DNA of 64,000 nt from Wolbachia endosymbiont of Armadillidium arcangelii (GCF_040207875.1 NZ_CP157942.1:310001-374000), one strand, 5' to 3'. Numbered from the stretch's first letter, positions 24,926 to 34,014 are shown. A program made the numbers and translations. Notes: generated by a model not told the origin, from the sequence alone.

Positions 24926-26161
24926 GTGACAAACAAAGCTTATACATTTGTTATACTTGCTGCTGGGCATGGTAAACGAATGAATTCAAGCTTACCTAAG
25001 GTTCTGCACAAAGTAGGTAATTTCTCTATGCTTGAGCACGTCATTTATAATGCAAAACAGCTAAATCCTAAAAAAATAGCTGTTGTAATTGATTTGCCTT
25101 TAACTCAAAGGCTGGAATGCTTTGAGGGTATAAAATTAATTACACAAGAGTCAACGCTTGGCACAGGGGATGCAGTCAAAATTGCAATGAGAAATCTGAA
25201 AGAATTGTCAGATATAGTTGTTGTGCAGTATGGGGATACTCCACTAATAAAAAGCAGCACAATAACTAAAATGATAAGCTGCTTGGGAGAGAGCAATGCT
25301 TTAGTTTGTCTTGGATTTAAAACTAATAATAAAGGATACGGTAGACTAATTATTGAGAACGGTTCCCTAAGAGAAATCGTAGAAGCACAAAATGGTAGAA
25401 ATAATGATGAGGAATTTCTTGCTAATGCCGGAATAATGGTTGCACGTGAAAAGAATCTACGTGAATTGGTGGAGAAAATAGAGTGTAATAACCAAGCTCA
25501 TGAATATTACTTGACCGATATCGTTGCCATTGCAGTAAAGAGTAATTTAAATGTTGGCTACGTTATTGCTGATGAGGAGGAGGCAACTGGCATAAATAAT
25601 AGGAATGACCTTGCAAAGGCTGAGTTTTACCTTCAAGAAGACAAAAGAAAGTTTTTCACTAACTCTGGAGTAACGCTTGTTTCTCCAGAGACTGTTTTTT
25701 TCTCTCTTGATACGCAAATTGGTATGGATTCGATTGTTTATCCATACGTTTTTTTTGGTCCTGGAGTAAAAATAGGATCTGGTGTTAGGGTTGGTCCATT
25801 TGCCAAATGTGAAAATACAACAATAGGTGATGGTGCAATCATAGGTAATTTTGTTGAAACAAAAGCAAGTGATATAGGTATAAATACTAAGATAAAGCAT
25901 TTAAGTTATATAGGAAATACTCAGGTAGGGCAGGGGAGTAACATAGGTGCAGGTACCGTTATTTGTAATTATGATGGGAAAAAGAAACATAAAACAAATA
26001 TTGGAAGCAATTGTTTTATTGGTGCCAATAGTTCATTAATTGCACCGCTTAATGTGCATGATGACTCTCTAGTTGCAGCAGGTAGCGTTATAGTGGAAGA
26101 TGTGCCAAAGAGAAGTCTTGCAATTGCAAGAGAAAGGCAAATAACAAAAAAAATAAAATAA
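24926..26161 (+). CDS. glmU: Bifunctional UDP-GlcNAc pyrophosphorylase / GlcN-1-P acetyltransferase
   Basis: GlmU makes UDP-GlcNAc for lipid II. The N-terminal nucleotidyltransferase shows LAAGHGKRMNSSLPKVLH and QYGDTPLI. The C-terminal left-handed beta helix shows hexapeptide repeats (IGSGVRVGPFAKC, IGDGAIIGNFVE, IGAGTVICNYDG, FIGANSSLIAPL). At 411 residues it is about 40 shorter than E. coli GlmU, but both domains remain and the acetyltransferase NYDG region is intact. The start is GTG immediately after the pheS stop. Wolbachia lack a classical thick wall but keep lipid II synthesis, so the gene fits with amiD and pal in this window. Confidence 0.93.
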   Translation: MTNKAYTFVILAAGHGKRMNSSLPKVLHKVGNFSMLEHVIYNAKQLNPKKIAVVIDLPLTQRLECFEGIKLITQESTLGTGDAVKIAMRNLKELSDIVVVQYGDTPLIKSSTITKMISCLGESNALVCLGFKTNNKGYGRLIIENGSLREIVEAQNGRNNDEEFLANAGIMVAREKNLRELVEKIECNNQAHEYYLTDIVAIAVKSNLNVGYVIADEEEATGINNRNDLAKAEFYLQEDKRKFFTNSGVTLVSPETVFFSLDTQIGMDSIVYPYVFFGPGVKIGSGVRVGPFAKCENTTIGDGAIIGNFVETKASDIGINTKIKHLSYIGNTQVGQGSNIGAGTVICNYDGKKKHKTNIGSNCFIGANSSLIAPLNVHDDSLVAAGSVIVEDVPKRSLAIARERQITKKIK

Positions 26162-26201
26162 TTCCAATTTTTTACTTGCAATTTATACTATTTTTAATAT
26201 T

Positions 26202-26223
26202 TACATGCTTGTATACGCATGTA
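26202..26223. promoter_or_regulatory. Operator-like palindrome upstream of the surface beta-barrel gene
   Basis: TACATGC (26202-26208) and GCATGTA (26217-26223) form a perfect 7-bp inverted repeat around a GTATAC core. It sits just downstream of a -10-like TATACT (26184-26189) and about 20 bases before the ATG, a common place for a repressor site. No regulator is identified. Confidence 0.4.
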
Positions 26224-26243
26224 TTAATCTTTAGAGGATAAAA

Positions 26244-26714
26244 ATGAAAAAATTACTTACTTTGTTGGCCTGCTGTTCTTTGTCAGTACCATCTTTTGGA
26301 GTTGATTGGATTAAAGATAGAACATACACCTCTTCGTCGTATGGCATGCTCGGTGTTAACTATGATCTTGGCTATCATTGTACAGATAGCGTTAAAATTT
26401 CATTTGGCCCTGCAGTTAAACTTGTTATTAATGAAGGGATTTTAGATGCGGGAATTATGGCAAAACTTCATTATCATTATAAATTTGAAAGTACAGATAT
26501 TACTCCTTATATTACTTTTGGTGTGGGAGGAGTTGCTAAAATTCCTCTGTCAGAAGAGCAAGGGACAGACGTAGAAGGATTTTTTTCCTACCAGATAGGT
26601 TCTGGTATTAATCTTCCACTTTCTGAGAGAACAAATGTTTTTGCTGGCTATAAGCTGCAAAAGTTCCATGAACTTTCGCATGGAGTTGAACTTGGAATGA
26701 GTTTTAATTTGTAA
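26244..26714 (+). CDS. Small outer-membrane beta-barrel surface protein
   Basis: The protein has 156 residues. A signal peptide with MKKLLTLLACC is cleaved after about residue 18. Alternating hydrophobic/polar strands follow (for example YGMLGVNYDLGYH, SVKISFGPAVKLV, YITFGVGGVAKI, TNVFAGYKLQKFH). It ends GMSFNL with a terminal aromatic near the C-terminus, the usual signal for outer-membrane insertion. The pattern fits the OmpW/surface-antigen-like small barrels found in Anaplasmataceae, to which WSP is more distantly comparable. AGAGGATAAAA precedes the ATG. It stands alone with its own promoter region containing a palindrome. Ligand or pore function is unknown. Confidence 0.75.
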   Translation: MKKLLTLLACCSLSVPSFGVDWIKDRTYTSSSYGMLGVNYDLGYHCTDSVKISFGPAVKLVINEGILDAGIMAKLHYHYKFESTDITPYITFGVGGVAKIPLSEEQGTDVEGFFSYQIGSGINLPLSERTNVFAGYKLQKFHELSHGVELGMSFNL

Positions 26715-26837
26715 GCTCTAATTGAATGTTTTTTAGTGAAAGCTTGAGTTTTTATTAGCATCTTAAAGTTTTAATTAGTATCTGTTCAGATGTATGGCTA
26801 ATGTGCAAATAATTGAAATGGAAGTGTTTCTTTTCTT

Positions 26838-26947
26838 GTCATCCCAGTGCGTGACACTGGGATCCAGGGGCACTCAGTTGGTAAACACGAAAGCGCTCTA
26901 CAACGTTTCTTGTGAAAAAGGACTGGATGCCAGTGTCACGCACTGAC
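26838..26947. repeat. Dispersed palindromic repeat pair
   Basis: TCATCCCAGTGCGTGACACT (continuing GGGATCC) at 26838 and GGATGCCAGTGTCACGCACTG at 26927 are two inverted halves about 65 bp apart, matching the hscA element and other copies. The rest of the gap 26715-27130 is AT-rich and shows no gene. Confidence 0.7.
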
Positions 26948-27131
26948 CATTTGTTTCTATGTTTTTTTGTCTATCTTATTTTGCCACTTTGTTGAACGGA
27001 TATTTTCATTAGAAAGAAGTAAAGTAGGGGAAATTAAGAATAGTCAAGCCTTAAAACTCTTGTTTTTAAAACTTAACTACTCTCTAGGGAAAAGTAGATA
27101 AAGATAGAAGTATTTCGTGTTTTTATTTATA

Positions 27132-27160
27132 TTGACAGTATGTATAACATCATTTACGAT
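27132..27160 (+). promoter_or_regulatory. Sigma-70 promoter of rplU-rpmA
   Basis: A perfect -35 TTGACA (27132-27137) and a -10 TACGAT (27155-27160) are separated by 17 bp. The predicted start near 27167 gives a leader of about 25 bases to rplU. This is the best-matching promoter in the window and serves a ribosomal protein operon. Confidence 0.7.
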
Positions 27161-27190
27161 TAGTGTTAATAACGATAATTGATATTTGTC

Positions 27191-27493
27191 ATGTTTGCAG
27201 TGATTGAAACTGGTGGGAAGCAGTATTTAGTAAAAAAAGGTAGCATAATCAAAGTAGAAAGATTACAAGCTGAAGAAAAAGAGGAAGTGGAAATCAATAA
27301 AGTGATTTGTATTTCAAATAATGGCTTATCTTGTTCATCTAGTGCTATTGTTAAAGCCGAAGTGCTGGAGCAGTGTAGAGATAAAAAAATTATAATCTTT
27401 AAGAAAAAGAGAAGAAAGAATTACCGTAGGAAAATTGGTCATAGGCAGTATATCACTGTTCTTCGTATCAATGAAATTAGTCTTCAAAAGTAA
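27191..27493 (+). CDS. rplU: 50S ribosomal protein L21
   Basis: L21 binds 23S rRNA in the large subunit. The protein begins MFAVIETGGKQYLV, the family signature, which selects ATG at 27191 rather than the upstream TTG at 27179. The C-terminal basic stretch with KKKRRKNYRRKIGHRQ contacts rRNA, and the length of 100 residues is standard. It lies 10 bp before rpmA in the widely conserved rplU-rpmA pair, behind a strong sigma-70-like promoter. Confidence 0.97.
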   Translation: MFAVIETGGKQYLVKKGSIIKVERLQAEEKEEVEINKVICISNNGLSCSSSAIVKAEVLEQCRDKKIIIFKKKRRKNYRRKIGHRQYITVLRINEISLQK

Positions 27494-27503
27494 GAGGTAA
27501 GAT

Positions 27504-27773
27504 ATGGCAACTAAAAAATCAGGTGGTAGTTCCTGTAATGGTAGAGATTCTGCAGGGCGTAGGCTCGGAGTAAAGAAGAATGGGGAGGTTATTCCTGGTA
27601 ACATAATTGTACGCCAAAGAGGTACAAAATTCCATCCTGGAAAAAATGTTGGTATGGGTAAAGATCATACAATCTTTGCTAAAATAGAAGGCTGGGTCAG
27701 TTTTAGAAAATCAGCAAATAAAAAGACTTTTATTGATGTTGTACCTACAGATGATATGCAAGCTTTGGCTTGA
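27504..27773 (+). CDS. rpmA: 50S ribosomal protein L27
   Basis: L27 reaches the peptidyl-transferase centre with its N-terminus. The protein is 89 residues. It begins MATKKSGGSS and carries the family blocks GRDSAGRRLGVK and IVRQRGTKFHPG. No cleavable N-terminal extension of the Firmicutes kind is present. AGAGGTAAGAT provides the ribosome-binding site. The gene is followed after 8 bp by the tRNA-Ile gene. Confidence 0.97.
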   Translation: MATKKSGGSSCNGRDSAGRRLGVKKNGEVIPGNIIVRQRGTKFHPGKNVGMGKDHTIFAKIEGWVSFRKSANKKTFIDVVPTDDMQALA

Positions 27774-27781
27774 ATAAATAT

Positions 27782-27858
<77 letters not shown>

Positions 27859-27894
27859 TTTAGACTTACAGTAGTTTTGATATTGTGTAACTAG

Positions 27895-29070
27895 ATGATA
27901 ATTTTACATAAGAATTTAGTAACTAGTGAGTCAGTAGCAGCCGGTCATCCAGACAAAGTAGCAGACCAGATTTCAGATGCAATACTTGACGAATACCTTT
28001 TTAATGACTCTTCTTCACGTACTGCAATAGAGACTTTGGTTACCAAAGATAATGTTATTATAGCTGGGGAAGTGTTTGGGCCTAACATTGAAAATAACAA
28101 GATTGAAAGTATTGTACGAAATACAATAAAAGATATTGGTTATGAGCATGATGGTTTCCACTGGAAAACAGTGAAGATAAATATATTGCTACATGAACAA
28201 TCAAATGACATTGCAATAGGTGTGGATCAAGGCGCTGGAGATCAGGGCATAATGTATGGCTATGCAACAACAGAGACGGAAAGCCTCATGCCGGCACCCA
28301 TTTTTTATGCACACTTGATTCTAAAAAATATCATTAGTATGGTTAAAGAGGTAAAGCTTGGCCCAGATGCAAAGTCACAAATTACTTTGGCGTATGAGAA
28401 TAACCTTCCAGTGTGTGCTGAAAATGTTGTTGTTTCGATACAGCACTCTGAAGGTCTGAGTCAATCGAAAGTGAAGGAAATAATTTATCCTTACATAATT
28501 TCATCTTTACCTGAAGGGTGGATGTGTCCTGAGGAAAATCTCTTAGTTAATCCAACAGGTAGATTTGTTATCGGTGGACCGGTTGGTGATTGTGGGTTAA
28601 CTGGACGGAAAATTATGGTTGATAGTTATGGAGGCTATATTCCACACGGTGGGGGAGCATTTTCTGGAAAAGATGCAACCAAGGTTGATAGATCAGCAGC
28701 TTATATGGCGAGATACCTTGCTAAAAATATTGTTTTTGCCGGCTTGGCTAAACGTTGCCTTGTGCAGCTTTCTTATGCAATTGGTGTCTCAAAACCTACT
28801 TCATTCTATATTGATACATTTGGTACGAATATAGTAGATGAAAAGAGGATTAAAAGGTTTATTGAAGGTAACATAGATTTATCAACTAAAGGTATCATCA
28901 GGCATTTATCGCTTAATCGTCCTATATATAAACGTACAGCCTATTATGGACATTTCGGTAAAAAGTCAGAAAGTGATGGTGGATTTTCTTGGGAAAGTAT
29001 GGACTTATCTGCTGATCTTTGTAGAGAATTCAATATAGGAGACAAAAGTAGAACTGCTTTAAAGTTTTGA
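27895..29070 (+). CDS. metK: S-adenosylmethionine synthetase
   Basis: MetK makes S-adenosylmethionine from methionine and ATP. The visible family blocks are TSESVAAGHPDKVADQISDA near the start, GAGDQGIMYGYAT, NPTGRFVIGGPVGDCGLTGR and the P-loop-like GGGAFSGKDATKVDRSAAY. The length of 391 residues is standard. It follows the tRNA-Ile gene with a 36-bp gap. The SAM it makes feeds methylation in the cell; no riboswitch is visible in the short leader. Confidence 0.97.
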   Translation: MIILHKNLVTSESVAAGHPDKVADQISDAILDEYLFNDSSSRTAIETLVTKDNVIIAGEVFGPNIENNKIESIVRNTIKDIGYEHDGFHWKTVKINILLHEQSNDIAIGVDQGAGDQGIMYGYATTETESLMPAPIFYAHLILKNIISMVKEVKLGPDAKSQITLAYENNLPVCAENVVVSIQHSEGLSQSKVKEIIYPYIISSLPEGWMCPEENLLVNPTGRFVIGGPVGDCGLTGRKIMVDSYGGYIPHGGGAFSGKDATKVDRSAAYMARYLAKNIVFAGLAKRCLVQLSYAIGVSKPTSFYIDTFGTNIVDEKRIKRFIEGNIDLSTKGIIRHLSLNRPIYKRTAYYGHFGKKSESDGGFSWESMDLSADLCREFNIGDKSRTALKF

Positions 29071-29164
29071 TTCCTAGCTCGATACTGATATAATAACTTA
29101 TTATTAAAGTGTAATTAGTTTTTTATACTAATTCTAGTGGCTTTTATATTTGTGAGGTTCATAT

Positions 29165-29842
29165 ATGTCTAACAAACCGAAAGAAGAATTTTACGATATT
29201 GCTGTAAGAGAATCATCTGATCTTATTGAAAAAATAAAAAAACATCCTTTCAATGTTGAATTGATTAATAATACGCTAGATTATGAAAAGTTCAAATTTT
29301 ATCTTCAGCAGGATTTTTTATATTTAGTGGATTGTACTCGTGCTTTATTGATTATTGCAGCTAAAGCTAATGACGTTGAGATAATGAGCAGCTTAATAAA
29401 TGTGGCAAGAGGAACGTTTGATGTTCGTAAGCAATATAAAGAATATTTTGCAGATTGTGATTTATCCGATAATCACAAGAAATCAAGAGCCTGTTCTGCC
29501 TTTACTGATTTTTTCATATGCGCTGCATATCATAATTTTGTTGCTGGGGCTTTGGCAGCATCTTACCCTTGCTTCAATATATACCAAATTATTGTGGATT
29601 ATATGATGAATCAGGTAACACCCAAGGAGGTTAGAAATAACAAATACAAAGAGTGGATCAACATTTACGATAGCAAAGAAATGAATGCTGCGATTGATGA
29701 GGTTACTAATATTACAAATAAATTATATAAGGAAACTAACGATTGTGAAAAGAGAAAGATGCGTGGGTTTTTTAGGAAAGGGCTGGAACTAGAATTGGTG
29801 TTTTGGGATGAGATCTATTATAACGCAGGTCGCAACTTATAA
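29165..29842 (+). CDS. TenA/THI-4 family protein, paralog 1
   Basis: The TenA/thiaminase II fold is an all-helical, heme-oxygenase-like domain that salvages thiamine pyrimidines. The 225-residue protein carries the family start HPFNVELINNTL, the block FYLQQDFLYLVD, a helix ending SYPCFNIY in which the Cys aligns with the catalytic Cys of TenA, and the C-terminal LELVFWDEIY with the conserved Glu. TGAGG precedes the ATG. A second homolog follows 48 bp downstream. No thiamine-synthesis gene is adjacent, so the substrate is open; TenA-like folds also serve other cofactor pathways in intracellular bacteria. Confidence 0.8.
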   Translation: MSNKPKEEFYDIAVRESSDLIEKIKKHPFNVELINNTLDYEKFKFYLQQDFLYLVDCTRALLIIAAKANDVEIMSSLINVARGTFDVRKQYKEYFADCDLSDNHKKSRACSAFTDFFICAAYHNFVAGALAASYPCFNIYQIIVDYMMNQVTPKEVRNNKYKEWINIYDSKEMNAAIDEVTNITNKLYKETNDCEKRKMRGFFRKGLELELVFWDEIYYNAGRNL

Positions 29843-29890
29843 TCTAATATAGGGCAACTCGTGTCAGAATCTTGATTTTTAGTATTTTAT

Positions 29891-30550
29891 ATGTTTAGTA
29901 ATATAATTAGGAATTGTTATGGATCGAATCTTTTGAGGGATGTAGCTAATCACCCTTTTAATGTTGAGTTAATGGACGGTACTTTAAATATAGAGAGTTT
30001 TAAATTCTATATCCAGCAGGATGCACTATTTTTAGATGGTTACATTCGTACCATATTGATCATTGCATCCAAAGTAGAAGATCTTAGCAATATTACCTCA
30101 CTCATTGAAGTAGCTCAGGGCACAATAGCCATTGTGAGAGTTTTATATAAGCACTACTTTACTGTGTATTCCATAAGTTTTGGAGAGAAGTCTCTCAAGT
30201 GCTTTAATTTCACTAACTTTCTTTTATCTACCTCATATAGCGACACTTATGAAGCTATAACAGTTTTATACTCTTGCCATTTTATATATAAGGTTGTTGT
30301 TGACAGTATGAGAAATAAAATTAAGAAAAACAATAGATATAGAGATTGGTTTGATTTTTATAGCAGTAATTTAATAGGGTCTGGATGCATCGCTTTGGAA
30401 AGTATTGTTGATGAGTATTGCCAAAAAGTAGGAGAAAAAGAAAGAAGAAGAATGCTTGAATTGTTTAGAATAAGCGTGCAATTTGAGTTAGATTTTTGGA
30501 ATAGCGCATATAATTTTTCAGAATTTGATCAAGATTTTAAGAAATATTGA
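29891..30550 (+). CDS. TenA/THI-4 family protein, paralog 2
   Basis: The second TenA-like gene in tandem encodes 219 residues and is clearly related to its neighbour: HPFNVELMDGTL, FYIQQDALFLDGYIR, and a C-terminal QFELDFWNSAY matching LELVFWDEIY. The Cys in LYSCHFIY is kept, but the surrounding positions differ more from classical TenA than in paralog 1. This fits duplication followed by divergence. The ATG at 29891 has only a weak ribosome-binding site (TTAGTATTTTAT), so translation may depend on the upstream gene. Function is unknown. Confidence 0.75.
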   Translation: MFSNIIRNCYGSNLLRDVANHPFNVELMDGTLNIESFKFYIQQDALFLDGYIRTILIIASKVEDLSNITSLIEVAQGTIAIVRVLYKHYFTVYSISFGEKSLKCFNFTNFLLSTSYSDTYEAITVLYSCHFIYKVVVDSMRNKIKKNNRYRDWFDFYSSNLIGSGCIALESIVDEYCQKVGEKERRRMLELFRISVQFELDFWNSAYNFSEFDQDFKKY

Positions 30551-30597
30551 CAATTTTAAGCTAATTTGTATGCTTGATACGTATTTTTGGAGATGAT

Positions 30598-31425
30598 ATG
30601 AAAAGTAAAGAACATGATTTTCATTTAGTGGACCCAAGCCCCTGGCCAATTGCTATATCATTAGCAATTCTTGTTCTTGCACTTGGGTTAATTGGTGCAC
30701 TCCATAAACAAATTTCTGGAATATTTGGTTTAGTTCTGGGGATCTCTGCAGTATCATGGATACTGTTTTTTTGGTGGAGAGATGTAATAAGAGAGGCAAT
30801 TTATGATAAATGCCATACTGCCATTGTAAAACATGGACTCAAGCTTGCAATGTACTTATTTATCCTCTCGGAAGTTGTGTTTTTTATAGCGTTCTTTTGT
30901 TCATTCTTTAAAGCCTGGCTTGATCCGGTTTTTTTATTTGAAGCGTTTTCTCCTACAAAAAAAGTTGAATGGCCCCCTGAAGGGATTTTACCACCTGATC
31001 CATGGTCGTTACCATTTATGAATACGTTGATATTATTACTTTCTGGTACAACAATTACTTCAGCACATCATTTTTTACTTGAAAATGATAAAAAGAGCAT
31101 GATTAAAATGCTGTCTATGACTATATTGCTTGGAGTTTTTTTTATAATAGTCCAAGCACTTGAGTATCATGAAGCAAGTTTTTCTTTACAAGAAGCAGGA
31201 GAAAAACTTATTTATACATCTAACTTTTACATGATTACTGGTTTTCATTGCGTTCATGTTATAATGGGTATAATATTTTTGTCAGTATGTTTATTTAGAG
31301 CTCGAAAAGATCAATTTACACCTCAAGATCACTTATGCTTTGAATTTGCTTCTTGGTATTGGCACTTTGTCGATCTAGTCTGGATATTTTTATTTTTGTT
31401 TATTTATTGGTTAAGCCTTTATTAA
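30598..31425 (+). CDS. coxC: Cytochrome c oxidase subunit III
   Basis: Subunit III belongs to the aa3-type terminal oxidase of the inner membrane. The protein has about 275 residues and seven membrane helices. It begins HDFHLVDPSPWPIAIS and keeps SEVVFFIAFFCSFF, the TITSAHH helix, ALEYHEA (conserved Glu) and FHCVHVIMG. ATG at 30598 with TTGGAGATGA just upstream is preferred to the TTG at 30574. It abuts ruvC, which starts at the next base. Subunits I and II are not in this window, which is usual in Rickettsiales. Confidence 0.95.
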   Translation: MKSKEHDFHLVDPSPWPIAISLAILVLALGLIGALHKQISGIFGLVLGISAVSWILFFWWRDVIREAIYDKCHTAIVKHGLKLAMYLFILSEVVFFIAFFCSFFKAWLDPVFLFEAFSPTKKVEWPPEGILPPDPWSLPFMNTLILLLSGTTITSAHHFLLENDKKSMIKMLSMTILLGVFFIIVQALEYHEASFSLQEAGEKLIYTSNFYMITGFHCVHVIMGIIFLSVCLFRARKDQFTPQDHLCFEFASWYWHFVDLVWIFLFLFIYWLSLY

Positions 31426-31914
31426 GTGATTAAAATAATAGGTCTAGATCCAGGGATGAGTAAGACTGGTTGGGCCATTATCAGCCTGAAAGAAAAGAAT
31501 AATATTAAATTTTTGGGTGGTGGGACCATATCAACTGATGGTAAATTGGGTACAGGTGAACGTCTAAATATAATTTTTGAACAATTAAAGAAAGTAATTT
31601 TTCTATACTCTCCTAATGAAGCTGCTGTAGAAAAAATTTTTGTTAATAAGAATCCAAAATCTTCACTAACTTTAGGATATGCAAGAGCAATTGCAATTTT
31701 AGTATTACAAATGACGGATTTGACCATGAATGAATATGATGCGAACTATATAAAAAAGAGCATTACCGGAAATGGCCATGCTGATAAGAATCAGATTATA
31801 TTTATGGTGAAGCAAATAGTTAAAAACTTAAACATAAAATGTCACCATACTGCTGATGCTCTTGCTACAGCAATTTGTCATGCTTATACGAAAAGCTCTT
31901 GTTTTATTAAGTAA
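31426..31914 (+). CDS. ruvC: Holliday junction resolvase RuvC
   Basis: RuvC is the endonuclease that resolves Holliday junctions with RuvAB. The protein is 162 residues. The acidic catalytic set is visible: D7 in IIGLDPG, E in AAVEKIF, and the C-terminal HHTADALATAICH containing the last catalytic residues. The start is GTG at 31426, directly after the coxC stop, so it should be co-transcribed with coxC. It is convergent with ruvX across a 27-bp gap. Confidence 0.95.
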   Translation: MIKIIGLDPGMSKTGWAIISLKEKNNIKFLGGGTISTDGKLGTGERLNIIFEQLKKVIFLYSPNEAAVEKIFVNKNPKSSLTLGYARAIAILVLQMTDLTMNEYDANYIKKSITGNGHADKNQIIFMVKQIVKNLNIKCHHTADALATAICHAYTKSSCFIK

Positions 31915-31941
31915 TTTTACATGAATTCAGTTTAAAAAAAA

Positions 31942-32409
31942 CTATTTGATGGTGTTTATCTTATCTAATGTTCGTTGCAGAATAATACATGCAGCAATTT
32001 TATCATCTATTTTTTTCGATTTTGTGATTGATATTCCCGTAATTTTTAGTGCGTGAGTTGCAAGAGATGTTGATAAACTTTCGTCTTGTAGGTATATGTT
32101 TACTTTACATTTTTTTATTATTTTATTTGCGAATTGGATTATTGCTTTACACCATTCAGTCTCTTGGTCATCTATTGTGAATGGTAGTCCTATTACCATT
32201 GATCCAGCTTCATTTTCTTTAAGTATTCTATGTAAACAACCTAAATCTTTGCTTATATTTCTTCTGTAATATATACTATGAGCTGTGGCTATAAGCTGTG
32301 TTTTATCACTAAATGCTACGCCTATTTGTTTTCCTCCCATATCAAGGCACATTATGCGTTTATCTCTTGGAATAGACTTTAGAAACTCGTCTGGATTTCT
32401 ATGTAGCAT
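31942..32409 (-). CDS. ruvX: RuvX/YqgF family RNase H-fold nuclease
   Basis: YqgF-family proteins share the RNase H fold; in bacteria they are linked to 16S pre-rRNA 5' processing and to Holliday-junction-type cleavage. The 155-residue protein has CLDMGGKQIGVAFSD (catalytic Asp), VIGLPFTID, LQDESLSTSLA with the conserved Glu, and IDDKIAACIILQ with the final Asp. These sites look intact. It is encoded opposite ruvC. Just upstream (32413-32520) is degenerate AT-rich DNA and then an IS5 fragment. Confidence 0.9.
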   Translation of the reverse strand: MLHRNPDEFLKSIPRDKRIMCLDMGGKQIGVAFSDKTQLIATAHSIYYRRNISKDLGCLHRILKENEAGSMVIGLPFTIDDQETEWCKAIIQFANKIIKKCKVNIYLQDESLSTSLATHALKITGISITKSKKIDDKIAACIILQRTLDKINTIK

Positions 32410-32489
32410 CTATTAGATTTCCTTTAAAGCCAAGAATAAACAAATAAGTTGTAGCGTGATATAGAGCTGTAAGAACGTTCTGTAAGGCA

Positions 32490-32522
32490 AGGTGTCATTC
32501 CAGTGCTTGACCACTGGAATGG
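32490..32522. repeat. Dispersed palindromic repeat
   Basis: GTCATTCCAGTGCTTGACCACTGGAATG is a copy of the repeat family found in hscA, joined directly to the IS5-type end GGCTTTGTTGCATAG. Confidence 0.6.
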
Positions 32523-32915
32523 CTTTGTTGCATAGCTCAGATGAAAAGAAGTGGCAGTTACTGACAAAATTCATTATAAAATAGCCATTTAACCCTTGAA
32601 GAAAAAATATGACACAAAAAATGAGAGTCAGTAACCAAAACAAATATAGCAAATTTCTTGAGAAAAGGGGAAACATTTTTCATTACGTCAGTGAAGCTAT
32701 TGAAAATAGGTACGAAAATAGTCTAAAAATACAAGGTGGCAACTATATTTATAGTGATAAAGTTGTGATTTTATACCAATTCTCATTGTTGGCCAGTCAA
32801 ATAGGAGACATTGCAGAGTTATTTAATTGTAGAGTGGGCAAGGGAAGCGACAAATTTACACAAAGTAAACTCAAGGAGAGTAATTGTATCGTATATTTTA
32901 TTACGCAAAATGTTC
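32521..32915 (+). mobile_element. IS5-family (IS903-like) element, 5' fragment
   Basis: The left end GGCTTTGTTGCATAG is followed by a transposase start at 32609 (MRVSNQNKYSKFLEKRGN). The frame then runs through EAIENRYENSLKIQGGNYIYSDKVVIL and goes out of register before 32916, where a miniature element interrupts it. The matching C-terminal part of the same element type occurs on the minus strand at 48363-49250. Confidence 0.7.
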
Positions 32916-33150
32916 GGGAGTGTTAAATAAACCATAGGCGTCAAGTTAAGAGAATATACCCAATATAGCAACCATTTAAGATAGGTATCTTATTTGTTAT
33001 ATTTATTTTTTTGAGAAGTTTTGATCTAAAATAAGATAATTTTTTTTAAAGAATCTATAAATTACTAATTTTGTCGTTTAATGTCTAAAATAATTTTTAC
33101 CGCTTCTCTTCTTTCTTATGCTACTTTTCCTTAACTTGACGCCTATGGTT
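32916..33150. mobile_element. Miniature inverted-repeat element (MITE-like)
   Basis: GGGAGTGTTAAATAAACC at the left end continues CATAGGCGTCAAGTTAAG to 32950. The inverse of the inner part (CTTAACTTGACGCCTATGG) is at 33130-33148. Only about 180 bp of non-coding AT-rich DNA lies between. These are the same terminal repeats as those of the IS4-like copies at 478 and 61364, so it is probably a non-autonomous derivative mobilised in trans. Confidence 0.65.
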
Positions 33151-33193
33151 AAATATTATTGCCTCTTTCTATAATTTTGAGCTGCTTCCTTAG

Positions 33194-34014
33194 GTTAGTA
33201 GTGATATCAACGGTGTAACAGGTATGAAAATTATTAAAGCAATAATTGAAGGAGAGAGGAACCCTGAAAAACTAGCTGAATTTAGAAGTTCGAATATGAA
33301 GAACGATAAACATACTATAGCAAAAGTACTAACAGGCGACTATAGAGAAGAATACTTGTTTGTATTGAAACAAGAATATGCAGCATATACTTTTTTTCAA
33401 ACCGAATATGATAAAAGTATAGAAAATTACTATAAAACATTTGAAACAAAGTTGAATGAGAACGGAACATTGAATAAAATAAAAAAGTGGAAGCAGAAGA
33501 ATAGTCCAGATTTTGCCGTAGACGAAGATTTATATCGAATAACGGGAGTGGATTTTACTAAAGTTCCAAGACTTGATGTATTAAGTATACAGACTATCAT
33601 TTCAGAAACAGGTATAAATCACAATAAATGGCAGACAGAAAAGCATTTTTCTTTATGGCTCGGGTTGAGTCCTGCTAATAAAATTACAGGAGGGAAAATT
33701 ATTGGAACAAGAACGCGTAAGGTTGTAAATCGTGCTGCGAATGCCTTGCTGTGTATCAAGACTGCACTTGGTGCATACTGCAGGAGGTTTTAAAGAAGCG
33801 ACTAGAGATACCGAAAGCAATTACTGCTACAGCAAGAAAATTGGCATGTATTTTTTACAATATGCTAAAATATGGAAAAGAATATGTAGAAAAAGGAATT
33901 GATTATTATGAGAAACTTTATCAAGACAGGGTTATGAAGAATCTAAGTAGAAAAGCCCTTGAATTTGGTTATGTCTTGATTAGAAAGGGTGAGTTAATTG
34001 AAGGAGTTTATTAG
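33194..34014 (+). pseudogene. IS110-family transposase, 5'-truncated and frameshifted
   Basis: The frame from about 33194 encodes the C-terminal half of an IS110 transposase: a helix-hairpin-like segment followed by the transposase_20 domain with LYRITGVDFTKVPRLD, HFSLWLGLSPANKITGGK and RAANALLCIKTALG. After 33790 it continues in another frame (RLEIPKAITATARKLACIFYNML) to TAG at 34012-34014. The N-terminal DEDD catalytic domain is absent, so the gene is dead. A 25-bp sequence at its left edge recurs at 62616, suggesting the element end. Confidence 0.8.
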
